39,856 nt of DNA. It comes from Caldilineaceae bacterium. GTDB taxonomy: Bacteria; Chloroflexota; Anaerolineae; Caldilineales; Caldilineaceae. Positions 32,849 through 39,856 of this stretch are shown here, piece by piece. Every line of letters starts with the position of its first letter. The stretch's first letter is position 1. A model generated the notes under the pieces. That model ran no database searches. It had not been told where the DNA came from and saw only the letters and a program-made list of their open reading frames with translations. The position numbers and the translations under genes are program-made. Location: positions 1 to 39,856 of the forward strand of contig JAGNDO010000047.1 in the NCBI GenBank assembly GCA_018003515.1. Direction: 5' to 3'.

Positions 32849-33334
32849 CTAATCCGATGTTGAGACGGAGCAGACCAACGACCACGCACCTGCACTTTCA
32901 TCCCAGTCCAACACCGCGGTCACGCTGGAGAAATCTGGTACCGAGCCGGTGCAAGAGGCCCCCTCCCGGCTCAGTGCATTTAAGGCATCGTTGAGTTCGC
33001 CGATCCGCTGCACGATCTGGGTTACATCACTGGGGGAGAGGGTGGCGGCTTCGGTGAAGAGGCTGTCAGCTAACTGCTCCTGGAGGTCGAGGAGCAGTCG
33101 GCGATACGCTTCGTTGGGCAGGGTGCTGAGGGTATAGCGTCCGCCGTGGGAACTGTAGGTGTCGATACTCTCTCCGGCACCCACAACTTTGGTATAGCCC
33201 GTTCTATTGTCGGGTGTCTTGATCAGCACCCTGGATTCAGCGTTTGTGATGTTGAGTACAGCAATGTTGACACAGCCGCCGAGGAGCAGAATCCCCGCCA
33301 GCAGAAGCAAGGCACTCGAAAATCGGTTACGCAT
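32849..33334 (-). CDS. Hypothetical lipoprotein
   Basis: The 161-residue product starts at ATG 33334 with AGGAGG seven bases upstream. Signal peptide and lipobox LGGC (Cys21). The mature part begins with a beta-rich region (IAVLNITNAESRVLIKTPD, GESIDTYSSHGGRYTL) resembling the start of the neighbour at 33871, followed by a helical segment and a final Cys pair. The family is not recognised. It lies 30 bases downstream of the membrane-anchored gene and is very likely co-transcribed with it; the two may be related surface proteins. Confidence 0.78.
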   Translation of the reverse strand: MRNRFSSALLLLAGILLLGGCVNIAVLNITNAESRVLIKTPDNRTGYTKVVGAGESIDTYSSHGGRYTLSTLPNEAYRRLLLDLQEQLADSLFTEAATLSPSDVTQIVQRIGELNDALNALSREGASCTGSVPDFSSVTAVLDWDESAGAWSLVCSVSTSD

Positions 33335-33364
33335 GATTGCCTCCTATGGCATAGATCCGCTCCG

Positions 33365-33871
33365 TTATGGGCGGCACAGGGACGAACTCTCTACGAGCAA
33401 GTCAGCGCGGTCCTGGGCGTTTGTGCCTTTCCGGGTCACGACCAACCCCTGGGTCAGCGCCACAAAGGTGAACTGGTCTCCTCGGCCAAGGCGCAGGGTG
33501 CAGGTGGCCAGGGGTGGTCCCTCGCCCTGGCTGCTGAACTCGATCCGATAGGATCCCGGCAACAGGCCGCCCAGCCCACCCACATCCAACGGGGCCAGCC
33601 GGTTGGTTTCCTGGGGAGTGGGATCGCCGTTTTCGGTCTCCAGTTGGATATAACGCACGGTCAACTCGGCGTCCGATGCGTTGACCACGCTGATTTCGCC
33701 GGCCCCTTGCATCGTGGCTTCCAGTTGCATCAAGCTGACGGCACCGGATTGGACGGCGAAATAGCCCACCCCGGCCAACGCAGCCAAGATCACAACCAGA
33801 ATCAACAACCAGATCAGGCAGCCTCGCAAACGACTGCGCTTCTTGGGGGGGCCTGTGGATGAATGGTCCAT
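33365..33871 (-). CDS. Hypothetical membrane-anchored surface protein
   Basis: The 168-residue product starts at ATG 33871 with AAAAGGAGGAG just upstream. A basic N terminus (KKRSRLRG) precedes one membrane helix (about 18-41). The outer domain has ISVVNASDAELTVRYIQLE and LPGSYRIEFSSQGEGPPLATC, a beta-sandwich-like pattern, and ends with Cys. No family is recognised. It forms a two-gene operon with the lipoprotein at 32849-33334. Confidence 0.78.
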   Translation of the reverse strand: MDHSSTGPPKKRSRLRGCLIWLLILVVILAALAGVGYFAVQSGAVSLMQLEATMQGAGEISVVNASDAELTVRYIQLETENGDPTPQETNRLAPLDVGGLGGLLPGSYRIEFSSQGEGPPLATCTLRLGRGDQFTFVALTQGLVVTRKGTNAQDRADLLVESSSLCRP

Positions 33872-33915
33872 CTTCTCCTCCTTTTCCCCGTGCCGGCGGA
33901 CACGGGCTACACATA

Positions 33916-34035
33916 CAACCTCCTTAATCGTTCACCTCCGCCCCCCTGCCCCCAACTTTGGGGGGAACTGTCCAGCATCTCCCCCAGAATTGGGGGCCGG
34001 GGGGCTGTGGGGGGTGAACGACTACCAACCTCCTT
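33916..34035. repeat. GC-rich palindromic element, copy 2, with flanking direct repeats
   Basis: CCCCCAACTTTGGGGGG, then CTGTCCAGCATCTCCCCCAG and AATTGGGGGCC are bounded by GTTCACC...GGTGAAC. The 10-base direct repeat CAACCTCCTT occurs on both sides (33916-33925 and 34026-34035). It lies upstream of the nusA promoter. Confidence 0.85.
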
Positions 34036-34051
34036 TGGGCGGCAAAAGCGT

Positions 34052-34080
34052 GGGCATGGGCATGGGCATGGGCATGGGTG
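34052..34080. repeat. Tandem GGGCAT hexamers
   Basis: Four perfect GGGCAT units followed by GGGTGC lie between element copy 2 and the predicted nusA promoter. No coding function is evident. Confidence 0.85.
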
Positions 34081-34215
34081 CCCGGAACGATAAAGTTGAC
34101 AATTTTGGGTATGACCAGTATATGCGAGGAGCCAGGTTTGTTCAAGGGGGAAATTTGAGTCTCCCCCATGTGCGCGGGAGAAATGCCCGTGGACCATGCA
34201 GATGGTGAGAAAAAT

Positions 34216-34245
34216 TTGATCACCTTGCCTGGACTGTGCTATACT
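34216..34245 (+). promoter_or_regulatory. Predicted promoter of the nusA operon
   Basis: TTGATC (34216-34221) and TATACT (34240-34245) are separated by 18 bases. Transcription would begin near 34252, leaving a 200-base leader before nusA that contains AAAGTGGG/CCCACTTT (34329-34336/34342-34349), a possible attenuator stem followed by TTC. Confidence 0.6.
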
Positions 34246-34455
34246 TTGGCAAGTTGGGAGCCTCAAGATGAGAAACAGGGTAATCTGTGACACATCCAAG
34301 GTTCCGCCTCAGCCGAGCGTTACCTTGGAAAGTGGGCAACCCCCACTTTTCTTGTTGTCAGGGACTTTTTTGTCTGAAATGTTTGGTCCAAAACTAAATC
34401 TTGTTGGAGCCGTCAGGGTTCCGAAAATGTTCCATAAAGGGGTCTGGGTCAGCAC

Positions 34456-36213
34456 ATGTCCAAAGCACTAATTGCCGGAATCAATCAAGTTGCCACCGAT
34501 AAGGGGCTGGATCGGGAGATTATCTTCGAGGCTATCGAGGCCGCGTTGATCTCTGCCTATAAACGCAACTATGGCTCTGTGGCCAATGTCAGCGCGGGGG
34601 TGGATCGCATCTCTGGCGACATGCGGGTCTATGCCGAAAAAGAGGTGGTCGAGGGGGTGATGAATCCTCGCACGGAGATCGACATCGTTGAGGCCAAGAA
34701 ATTGAACCCCTCTGTGGTCGCCCATGACCTGATCAAGATCCCCAGCACACCGGGCAATTTTGGCCGCATCGCCGCCCAGACCGCCAAGCAAGTGATCTTG
34801 CAGCGTATCCGCGAGGCCGAGCGAGACACGGTCTACGAGAACTATGTGCATCGGGTGGGCGAGCTGATCAACGCCCAAGTGCGTAGCATCGACACCCTTT
34901 CCGGCACGGTCACGGTGCTGTTGGATGACAAACACGAAAGCCTGCTGCCCCGGGACGAACAGATCCCCAACGAGCGCTTGCGCCGTAGCGATTATATTAA
35001 ACTCTTTGTCGTGGATGTGCAGAAGGGCAGCCGCGGCCCCATGATCAAACTGAGCCGCACCCATCGCAATCTGCTGCGCCGCTTGATGGAGCAGGAGATC
35101 CCCGAAGTGCGCGAAGGCACGGTGGAGATCAAGAACATTGCCCGGGAGCCCGGTGCCCGCAGCAAGGTGGCCGTGGTGAGTACTGTGGCCGGCGTGGATT
35201 CGGTGGGCAGTTGCGTGGGCCAGCGGGGCATGCGTATCCAGGGCATCGTCAACGAGCTGGCCGGCGAGAAGATCGATGTGGTGGAGTGGAACAGCGAGAT
35301 CCGCACCTACATTTCCAACGCCCTCAGCCCGGCCCAGGTGGACGTGGTGATTTTGGAAGGCGACAACAACGTCAAGACCGCCACCGTGGTGGTGCCGGAC
35401 CGTCAGTTGAGCCTGGCCATTGGCAAGGCGGGCCAAAATGCCCGGCTGGCGGCCAAGCTCACCGGCTGGCGTATTGACATCAAGAGCGAGTCCGAGGCTT
35501 TGGTCGAGGGCTATGACCTGGATGCTGCCAAGCAGATCCAGACATCGGCCGGCAAGGGTGATTTGCTTACCCGGGCCCAGACTTTCTTGGACGCCAACGC
35601 AAAGGTTGCCCGCGCAGGCACAGGCCCAGACAAGTTGGGCCAGATTGCCCGCATGGTCGAGGACGAAGGGGACGAGCTGCCGCCGGTGGATATGTCCATG
35701 TTTGGCGACCTGCCCCCCACCCCGGATCAACCCAAGGTGGACATGTGGGGTGCGACCAAGAAGGAGCCTGTGCAAGATTCACCCAAGCCCGTGGATCCCT
35801 TTGGTCAATTGGCCGCCCAGCTTGCCGAGGAAGAGGCCCGGCTGCGCAAGATTACCGAATCCTTGGATGTGGCGGGCAAAACCCCGGCCACTCCGCCCAC
35901 CCCGCCCACCCCGGTTGTCGGTGAGCCCGAAGATCTGCCCGAAGTCATCACCGCTGATATGTTGCGGGCGCGGCGCAGCAAGAAGGTCGATATGGATGAT
36001 ATGAAGTTCGAGATCCCGGCAGAGCTGTTGGTCGGTCTGTTGGACGAAAGCGACGATGACGAGATCGAAGAGTTGGAAGACATCTTCGAGGAAGAATCGG
36101 ACCGCAACAAGGGCAAAAGCAAACGGGGCAAAACGGTCAAACCCGCCAAGAAAGTTTCCAAGAAGAAACGCCGACCGGCCTATGGCGACGACGACTACGA
36201 CGACTACATTTAG
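34456..36213 (+). CDS. nusA: Transcription elongation/termination factor NusA with long acidic and basic tail
   Basis: The 585-residue product starts [21 protein letters not shown]. The N-terminal RNA-polymerase-binding domain (about 1-130) is followed by S1 (about 135-200; [17 protein letters not shown]), KH1 ([26 protein letters not shown]) and KH2 ([23 protein letters not shown]), ending near 356. The remaining 230 residues are non-canonical: Pro/Thr-rich, then acidic ([18 protein letters not shown]), then Lys-rich ([20 protein letters not shown]), then acidic again (YGDDDYDDY). NusA binds RNA polymerase and nascent RNA and promotes pausing, termination and antitermination. It leads an operon with ylxR, infB and rbfA; rimP, usually just upstream, is absent. 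Confidence 0.96.
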   Translation: MSKALIAGINQVATDKGLDREIIFEAIEAALISAYKRNYGSVANVSAGVDRISGDMRVYAEKEVVEGVMNPRTEIDIVEAKKLNPSVVAHDLIKIPSTPGNFGRIAAQTAKQVILQRIREAERDTVYENYVHRVGELINAQVRSIDTLSGTVTVLLDDKHESLLPRDEQIPNERLRRSDYIKLFVVDVQKGSRGPMIKLSRTHRNLLRRLMEQEIPEVREGTVEIKNIAREPGARSKVAVVSTVAGVDSVGSCVGQRGMRIQGIVNELAGEKIDVVEWNSEIRTYISNALSPAQVDVVILEGDNNVKTATVVVPDRQLSLAIGKAGQNARLAAKLTGWRIDIKSESEALVEGYDLDAAKQIQTSAGKGDLLTRAQTFLDANAKVARAGTGPDKLGQIARMVEDEGDELPPVDMSMFGDLPPTPDQPKVDMWGATKKEPVQDSPKPVDPFGQLAAQLAEEEARLRKITESLDVAGKTPATPPTPPTPVVGEPEDLPEVITADMLRARRSKKVDMDDMKFEIPAELLVGLLDESDDDEIEELEDIFEEESDRNKGKSKRGKTVKPAKKVSKKKRRPAYGDDDYDDYI

Positions 36214-36254
36214 ATCATCTAGCGTGTCGTCAAGCCTGGTTTGGTGGCGTGAGG

Positions 36255-36280
36255 CGTCGGGCATCCTAGGATGCCCGACG
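36255..36280. repeat. Perfect 26-bp palindrome downstream of nusA
   Basis: CGTCGGGCATCC followed by its exact reverse complement across TAGG. GTCAAGC (about 36229) and GCTTGAC (about 36314) bracket it, so it is the centre of a larger imperfect palindrome. It lies in the 260-base gap between nusA and ylxR. Confidence 0.85.
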
Positions 36281-36317
36281 TTCGTATGTGAGGACGCCAA
36301 CGTTTTCATTCATGCTT

Positions 36318-36449
36318 GACGGGACATAACCGTCCCCCCCTCGGCCCCCCCGGCCCCCCGGCCCCCAATTCTGGGGGAGGTCGTGGACCGTTCCCCCCAA
36401 AGTTGGGGGGCTAGGGGGGCGGGGAGTGAATGGTTACGACGGGACATTA
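36318..36449. repeat. GC-rich palindromic element, copy 3 (inverted), with flanking direct repeats
   Basis: Reverse-complement orientation of the 3593-3682 element, from TAACCGTCCCCCC to GGGGAGTGAATGGTTA. The direct repeat GACGGGACAT flanks it at 36318-36327 and 36438-36447, as expected for a target-site duplication. It lies inside the nusA-ylxR gap of the operon. Confidence 0.87.
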
Positions 36450-36473
36450 GCCTTTCGACGGAGTCTGTCCAAC

Positions 36474-36839
36474 ATGGACAAGAAGCAAAAGCCGCAGCCC
36501 CCCCCGCAGCCCCAACGGACCAAGCATCTGCCGCAGCGAACTTGTGTGGCTTGCCGAGAAGTGGCGGGCAAGCGCGGATTGATACGCGTTGTGCGTACGG
36601 CTGATGGGGTGATGATTGACCCCAGCGGCAAGATGGCGGGACGGGGGGCCTATGTGCATCCGTCTCGAAATTGCTGGGTGCAGGTGACAGAGGGGCGGCG
36701 GCTGGATCAAGCCCTGCGTACCCGACTCAGCCAGGAAGATCGTCAGCGTATTGCCGCCTTCATGGCGACTTTGCCGGAAATTGAGACCGAAACCGGGCTA
36801 GAAACCGGGACAACCGTCCCGGTGGATGGTCAGCCATGA
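36474..36839 (+). CDS. rnpM: YlxR/RnpM family RNA-binding protein
   Basis: ATG 36474 gives 121 residues; upstream frame is only repeat. The DUF448 core is clear: RTCVACREVAGKRGLIRVVR and GRGAYVHPSRNCW, the basic, Gly-Arg-containing RNA-binding face. The N terminus is Lys/Gln/Pro-rich. In Bacillus the family member (YlxR, renamed RnpM) binds RNase P RNA and modulates its activity. Its place between nusA and infB is conserved in many bacteria, which supports the call. Confidence 0.92.
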   Translation: MDKKQKPQPPPQPQRTKHLPQRTCVACREVAGKRGLIRVVRTADGVMIDPSGKMAGRGAYVHPSRNCWVQVTEGRRLDQALRTRLSQEDRQRIAAFMATLPEIETETGLETGTTVPVDGQP

Positions 36840-37259
36840 AACAGCAAAACGCAGTAGTTCGCATCACGCATGCGACACGAACGCAGATAGTTAGTAGGAA
36901 CCAACAACCGACGGTACGGTTGGAGACAAGGGAAACTGCCTACATCAGGCCACGAGTACAGGAGTACGCTCATGATTAAGTGAGAAGGCGCTGTCCCTCC
37001 GACAGCCCATCCTACTCAACACGATTCCGACCAATTTTTGGGGCGAGACCGTGTGCATGAACACCACTTCTATACCCTCGCCTGATGGCCGCTCCCTCCT
37101 CTCCTGGCCTATCTCCGGTGACAGTGCCTTCAGGCATGTCGCCGACGGATCTCCACCCACACCGTCCGCAAAGACAATCCAGTACCCCCTTACCTGATCT
37201 GCTGATTGCGCAAGGGGCTGGCTTGACCGTTATTTTATTTGGGAAGGGGAAACAAAGAT
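36840..37259. other. 420-base noncoding gap between rnpM and infB
   Basis: No credible open frame is seen in this gap. Several potential hairpins occur: GCTGTC/GACAGC (about 36990-37006), GGCGAG/CTCGCC (about 37041-37083), and GACAGTGCC/GGCATGTC (about 37120-37141). TTATTTTATTTGGGAAGGGGA near the end provides the infB ribosome-binding site. I cannot match it to a known RNA. Confidence 0.4.
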
Positions 37260-39323
37260 ATGGCTACAAAAGTCGAAACCAAAAACACACAACAGCGCCC
37301 CAAAGAGACTCGCCCGGCTGGCAACAGCACCAGGCAAGGCAGCGGTGCCAAGCCCGGTGGCAGCGGTGCCAAGCCGGGCGGCAGTGGTACCAGACCTGGC
37401 GGCAGCGGTGCCAGACCTGGTGGGGGTGGTTCCAAGCCCGGCGGTGGGGGGGGAGCCAAGCCAGGCAACAGCGCCAAGCCCGCCAAGATCAGCAAGCCCG
37501 CTACACCGGCCCCCACATCCGTTGAAGTGGCAGAATCCATCACCGTGCGGGATCTGGCCCAGCTTATGGAGCGCAGCCCCATCGATCTGATCAAAGTCCT
37601 GATGCAGTTTGGTATCATGGCCCCCATCACCCAGAGCATCGACCACGACACCGCGGTGATTGTGGGAGAAGAGTTGGGCGTGGAGGTGCGCCGCCCCAAA
37701 GTGATCGAGGCCGCGGACAGCCCCGAAGCCGAGGCAGCGGCCGCCGAGGCCGCCGCCCCAGCCACCCCCCGACACCAGATCGAGCAATTCATGGCCGACG
37801 AGGACGAGGATCGCATGGAGTCTCGCCCCCCGGTGGTAGCCATTCTGGGCCATGTGGACCACGGCAAGACCACGTTGCTGGATCATATCCGCCACACCCA
37901 TGTGGTAGATTCCGAAGCCGGGGGCATCACCCAGCATACGGGTGCCTATCAGGTCACCATCAACGACAAGCGCATCACCTTTCTGGATACCCCTGGCCAC
38001 GCCGCCTTTACCGCCATGCGCGCCCGGGGGGCCCAAGTCACGGACATCGTGATTCTGGTTGTGGCCGCGGACGATGGCCTGATGCCCCAAACCCGGGAAG
38101 CCATCAGCCATGCCCGTGCTGCCGGTGTCCCCATCATTGTGGCCCTCAACAAGATCGACAAGTCCAACGCCAACACGGACCGGGTGATGGAAGGGCTGGC
38201 CAAAGAGGGCTTGCAGCCTGAAACCTGGGGCGGCGACACCATTGTCGTGCCCATCAGCGCCCTGCGTGGCGAAGGCATTGAGCTGCTATTGGAGAACATC
38301 CTGCTGCTGGCCGAGATCGAGGACTTCAAGGCCAATCCGCGCGGCCACCGGGTCGGCACAGTGATCGAGGCTGAGTTGGACAAGTATCGGGGCGTGACCG
38401 CCACGCTCTTGATCCAAAATGGCACCGTGGCCCAAGGCGACGCTATGGTCGTGGGCGAGACCTGGGGCCGCATCAAGGCCATGTTTGATTACGAGGGCAC
38501 GCCCATCAAAAAGGCCGGCCCCAGCACCCCGGTGATCGTCCTGGGCCTGCAAGAAGTGCCCCGCGCCGGAGATGTCTTCGAGATCGTGCGCAGCGACAAA
38601 GAGGCCAGAGCCATTGCCGAAGAGCGGCGTCTGAAGTTCGAAGCGGAATCCGCCCAACCCGGACGCCAGCAGATGTCCTTGCAAGATCTCTTCGCCCGTA
38701 TGGAAGAGGGCGAGACCGAAACCCTCAACTTGATCGTGCGGGCCGATGTGCAGGGATCCCTGGAACCTGTGGTGCGCAGCGTTGAGGTGCTGGGCAACAA
38801 GGATGTCAAGGTCAAGATTCTGCAATCCGCCATCGGTGACATCAACGAGAGCGATGTCATGTTGGCCGAGGCCAGCGACGGCATCATCATTGGCTTCAAC
38901 GTGGGCGTGGACAAGTCCGCGGCCCAGCGGGCCGAGCTTTCCGGTGTGGAAATTCGCAACTATAATATCATCTATAAGATGATCGAGGATCTGGAACTGG
39001 CCCTGCACGGCATGTTGGAGCCGGTTTTCGAGTCCATTACCCTGGGCCATGCCGAGGTGCGCCAGCTCTTCAAGGTGAAGCGGGGCGGCGTGGTGGCCGG
39101 CTGTATGATTCTGGACGGCGTCGTCAAGCGCAATGCCAAAGCCCGTCTGTTGCGCAAGGGTGTCGTGGTCCTGGAAGGCCGGGTGGAGAATATCAAGCGC
39201 TTTACCGAAGATGTGGCCGAAGTGCGCACGGGCTACGAATGCGGCATCAACTTGGAAGGTGTCAACAGCGGCATCGAAGAGGGGGATGTGATCGAAGCTT
39301 TTGAAATGCGACAGGTTAAATAA
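37260..39323 (+). CDS. infB: Translation initiation factor IF-2
   Basis: ATG 37260 with AAGGGGA upstream gives 687 residues. The N terminus is Gly/Lys/Pro-rich, with six near-repeats of the GSGAKPGG type (about 25-67), then the IF2-N domain ([27 protein letters not shown]). G-domain motifs are complete: G1 GHVDHGKT (about 197-204), G3 DTPGHAAF, G4 NKID and G5 SALRGEG. Domain II, the IF2-specific domain and the C-terminal fMet-tRNA-binding domain ([37 protein letters not shown]) follow. It delivers initiator tRNA to the 30S subunit. Confidence 0.98.
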   Translation: MATKVETKNTQQRPKETRPAGNSTRQGSGAKPGGSGAKPGGSGTRPGGSGARPGGGGSKPGGGGGAKPGNSAKPAKISKPATPAPTSVEVAESITVRDLAQLMERSPIDLIKVLMQFGIMAPITQSIDHDTAVIVGEELGVEVRRPKVIEAADSPEAEAAAAEAAAPATPRHQIEQFMADEDEDRMESRPPVVAILGHVDHGKTTLLDHIRHTHVVDSEAGGITQHTGAYQVTINDKRITFLDTPGHAAFTAMRARGAQVTDIVILVVAADDGLMPQTREAISHARAAGVPIIVALNKIDKSNANTDRVMEGLAKEGLQPETWGGDTIVVPISALRGEGIELLLENILLLAEIEDFKANPRGHRVGTVIEAELDKYRGVTATLLIQNGTVAQGDAMVVGETWGRIKAMFDYEGTPIKKAGPSTPVIVLGLQEVPRAGDVFEIVRSDKEARAIAEERRLKFEAESAQPGRQQMSLQDLFARMEEGETETLNLIVRADVQGSLEPVVRSVEVLGNKDVKVKILQSAIGDINESDVMLAEASDGIIIGFNVGVDKSAAQRAELSGVEIRNYNIIYKMIEDLELALHGMLEPVFESITLGHAEVRQLFKVKRGGVVAGCMILDGVVKRNAKARLLRKGVVVLEGRVENIKRFTEDVAEVRTGYECGINLEGVNSGIEEGDVIEAFEMRQVK

Positions 39324-39327
39324 ACAG

Positions 39328-39382
39328 ATGGCGAATGGCGCATGGCGAATTGTCCCCGCCATGCGCCATTCGCCATTCGCCA
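39328..39382. repeat. GCCATTC-family inverted repeat between infB and rbfA
   Basis: Exact 20-base arms at 39328-39347 and 39357-39376 carry GAATGGC/GCCATTC heptamers, and a further CGCCATT runs into TTTTT. Hairpin with T-run resembles a weak intercistronic terminator. The rbfA ribosome-binding site follows immediately. Confidence 0.92.
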
Positions 39383-39403
39383 TTTTTGCAAAGGACATTA
39401 ACT

Positions 39404-39847
39404 GTGACTACCATACGGCAGGAGCGGGTGTCCGGGCTTCTGTTTCAGGAGCTGAGTGTCATGATCAGCTCTGAACTGGAAGATCCCCGGCTAACCATGA
39501 TTTCGGTGACGGAAGTGGCGGTGAGTCGTGATCTGCGCAGTGTGCGGGTCTTTATCCACCAGGCGGATTCGGACCTGCCCAAACGTGATCTGCTGGCAGG
39601 TCTCCAATCGGCGACCCCCTATATGCGCCGACAGTTGGCCCAACGGTGCGGCTTGCGAGTTGTGCCCGAACTCAACTTTGTCTACGACGACACACCAGCC
39701 CGGGCAGCCCGAGTGGACGAACTGCTGCAACAGATTGCGGCGGAACGTCAAGAGCATGAACAGACCCTCGATTCTGCATCCAACTCTGACATAGACTCGG
39801 ATGCACCGTCCACGCCCCCCGATGACGCGGACACCATCAGCGCATAA
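39404..39847 (+). CDS. rbfA: Ribosome-binding factor A
   Basis: GTG 39404, with AAGGA 8 bases upstream, gives 147 residues; the longer frame upstream is repeat-encoded. TTIRQERVSGLLFQELSVMISSELEDPRL is the N-terminal KH-type fold signature, followed by SVTEVAVSRDLRSVRVFI and PELNFVYDDTPARAARVDELL. The last 35 residues are acidic and Ser/Asp-rich. RbfA binds the 30S subunit during late 16S rRNA maturation. It is the expected partner after infB. An ATG at 39851 may begin the next gene. Confidence 0.96.
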   Translation: MTTIRQERVSGLLFQELSVMISSELEDPRLTMISVTEVAVSRDLRSVRVFIHQADSDLPKRDLLAGLQSATPYMRRQLAQRCGLRVVPELNFVYDDTPARAARVDELLQQIAAERQEHEQTLDSASNSDIDSDAPSTPPDDADTISA

Positions 39848-39856
39848 GAGATGCCC

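Noticed and set aside
36840..37238. A tRNA, tmRNA or RNase P RNA in the rnpM-infB gap
   Set aside because: No cloverleaf, T-loop GTTCRA motif, tag-peptide frame or conserved RNase P core could be found by eye.
37085..37525. Plus-strand open frame overlapping the start of infB
   Set aside because: It is out of frame with infB, its product is a low-complexity shadow of the GSGAKPGG repeats and there is no separate start signal.

Overview
The window is about 40 kb of GC-rich bacterial chromosome. Gene content suggests a monoderm member of the Chloroflexota (an Anaerolineae- or Caldilineae-like filament is my best guess): many lipoproteins and ECF transport but no outer-membrane proteins, the nusA-ylxR-infB-rbfA order, GC-rich codons and many short tandem/palindromic repeats. 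The phylum is inferred from protein style, not from a marker search.

Layout. (1) 1-2673 is a polytopic membrane protein cut by the window start, its coding sequence invaded by short repeats; a convergent LysM protein follows. (2) 4146-9190 holds a very large sensor-like protein (signal peptide, about 14 propeller blades, Y_Y_Y-like domain, one membrane helix, cytoplasmic AAA+/STAND-like ATPase, disordered tail), translationally coupled to a second P-loop ATPase. (3) 9444-13070 is a tight four-gene surface-sugar operon: hexapeptide N-acetyltransferase, DegT aminotransferase, deacetylase-like protein and membrane glycosyltransferase. (4) 13380-16884 has small hypothetical genes, a soluble FtsK-like motor with a possible SOS box upstream, and a small EamA/SMR-type transporter; ftsH lies convergent at 16960-18819.

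(5) 19012-30412 is the most interesting region. A promoter, a cobalamin riboswitch and terminator hairpins precede twelve same-strand genes: an alpha/alpha-toroid lipoprotein, a DUF4430-like lipoprotein, a Cys-rich membrane-anchored DUF4430-like protein, a PduO-type adenosyltransferase, CobT, CobS, a CbiR-like cobamide-remodelling enzyme, CobU, EcfT, a rhodanese, a fused double ECF ATPase and an ECF S component. Human intrinsic factor and transcobalamin combine an alpha/alpha barrel with a C-terminal DUF4430-type domain. Here the same two folds appear as separate surface proteins under B12 control, next to an importer and a salvage/remodelling pathway. My reading is a split bacterial intrinsic-factor-like capture system that feeds an ECF importer; inside the cell the imported cobamide is opened by CbiR, rebuilt by CobU/CobT/CobS and adenosylated by PduO. 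No corrin-ring synthesis genes are present, so this is a scavenging route.

(6) 30534-33871 (minus strand) encodes secreted or anchored proteins: a DUF4377-META lipoprotein, a CxxCH haem-binding-domain protein, a lipoprotein and a membrane-anchored protein. (7) 34456-39847 is nusA, ylxR/rnpM, infB and rbfA, without rimP immediately upstream and with two repeat-bearing or unexplained gaps.

Across the window there are heptamer and octamer tandem repeats (GCCATTC, CCCCAAT, CTCGATA, TCAATCTC-type), often as inverted pairs, plus at least three families of larger palindromic elements. Several lie inside coding sequences in frame, and two copies of one family are flanked by 10-bp direct repeats, which suggests mobility.
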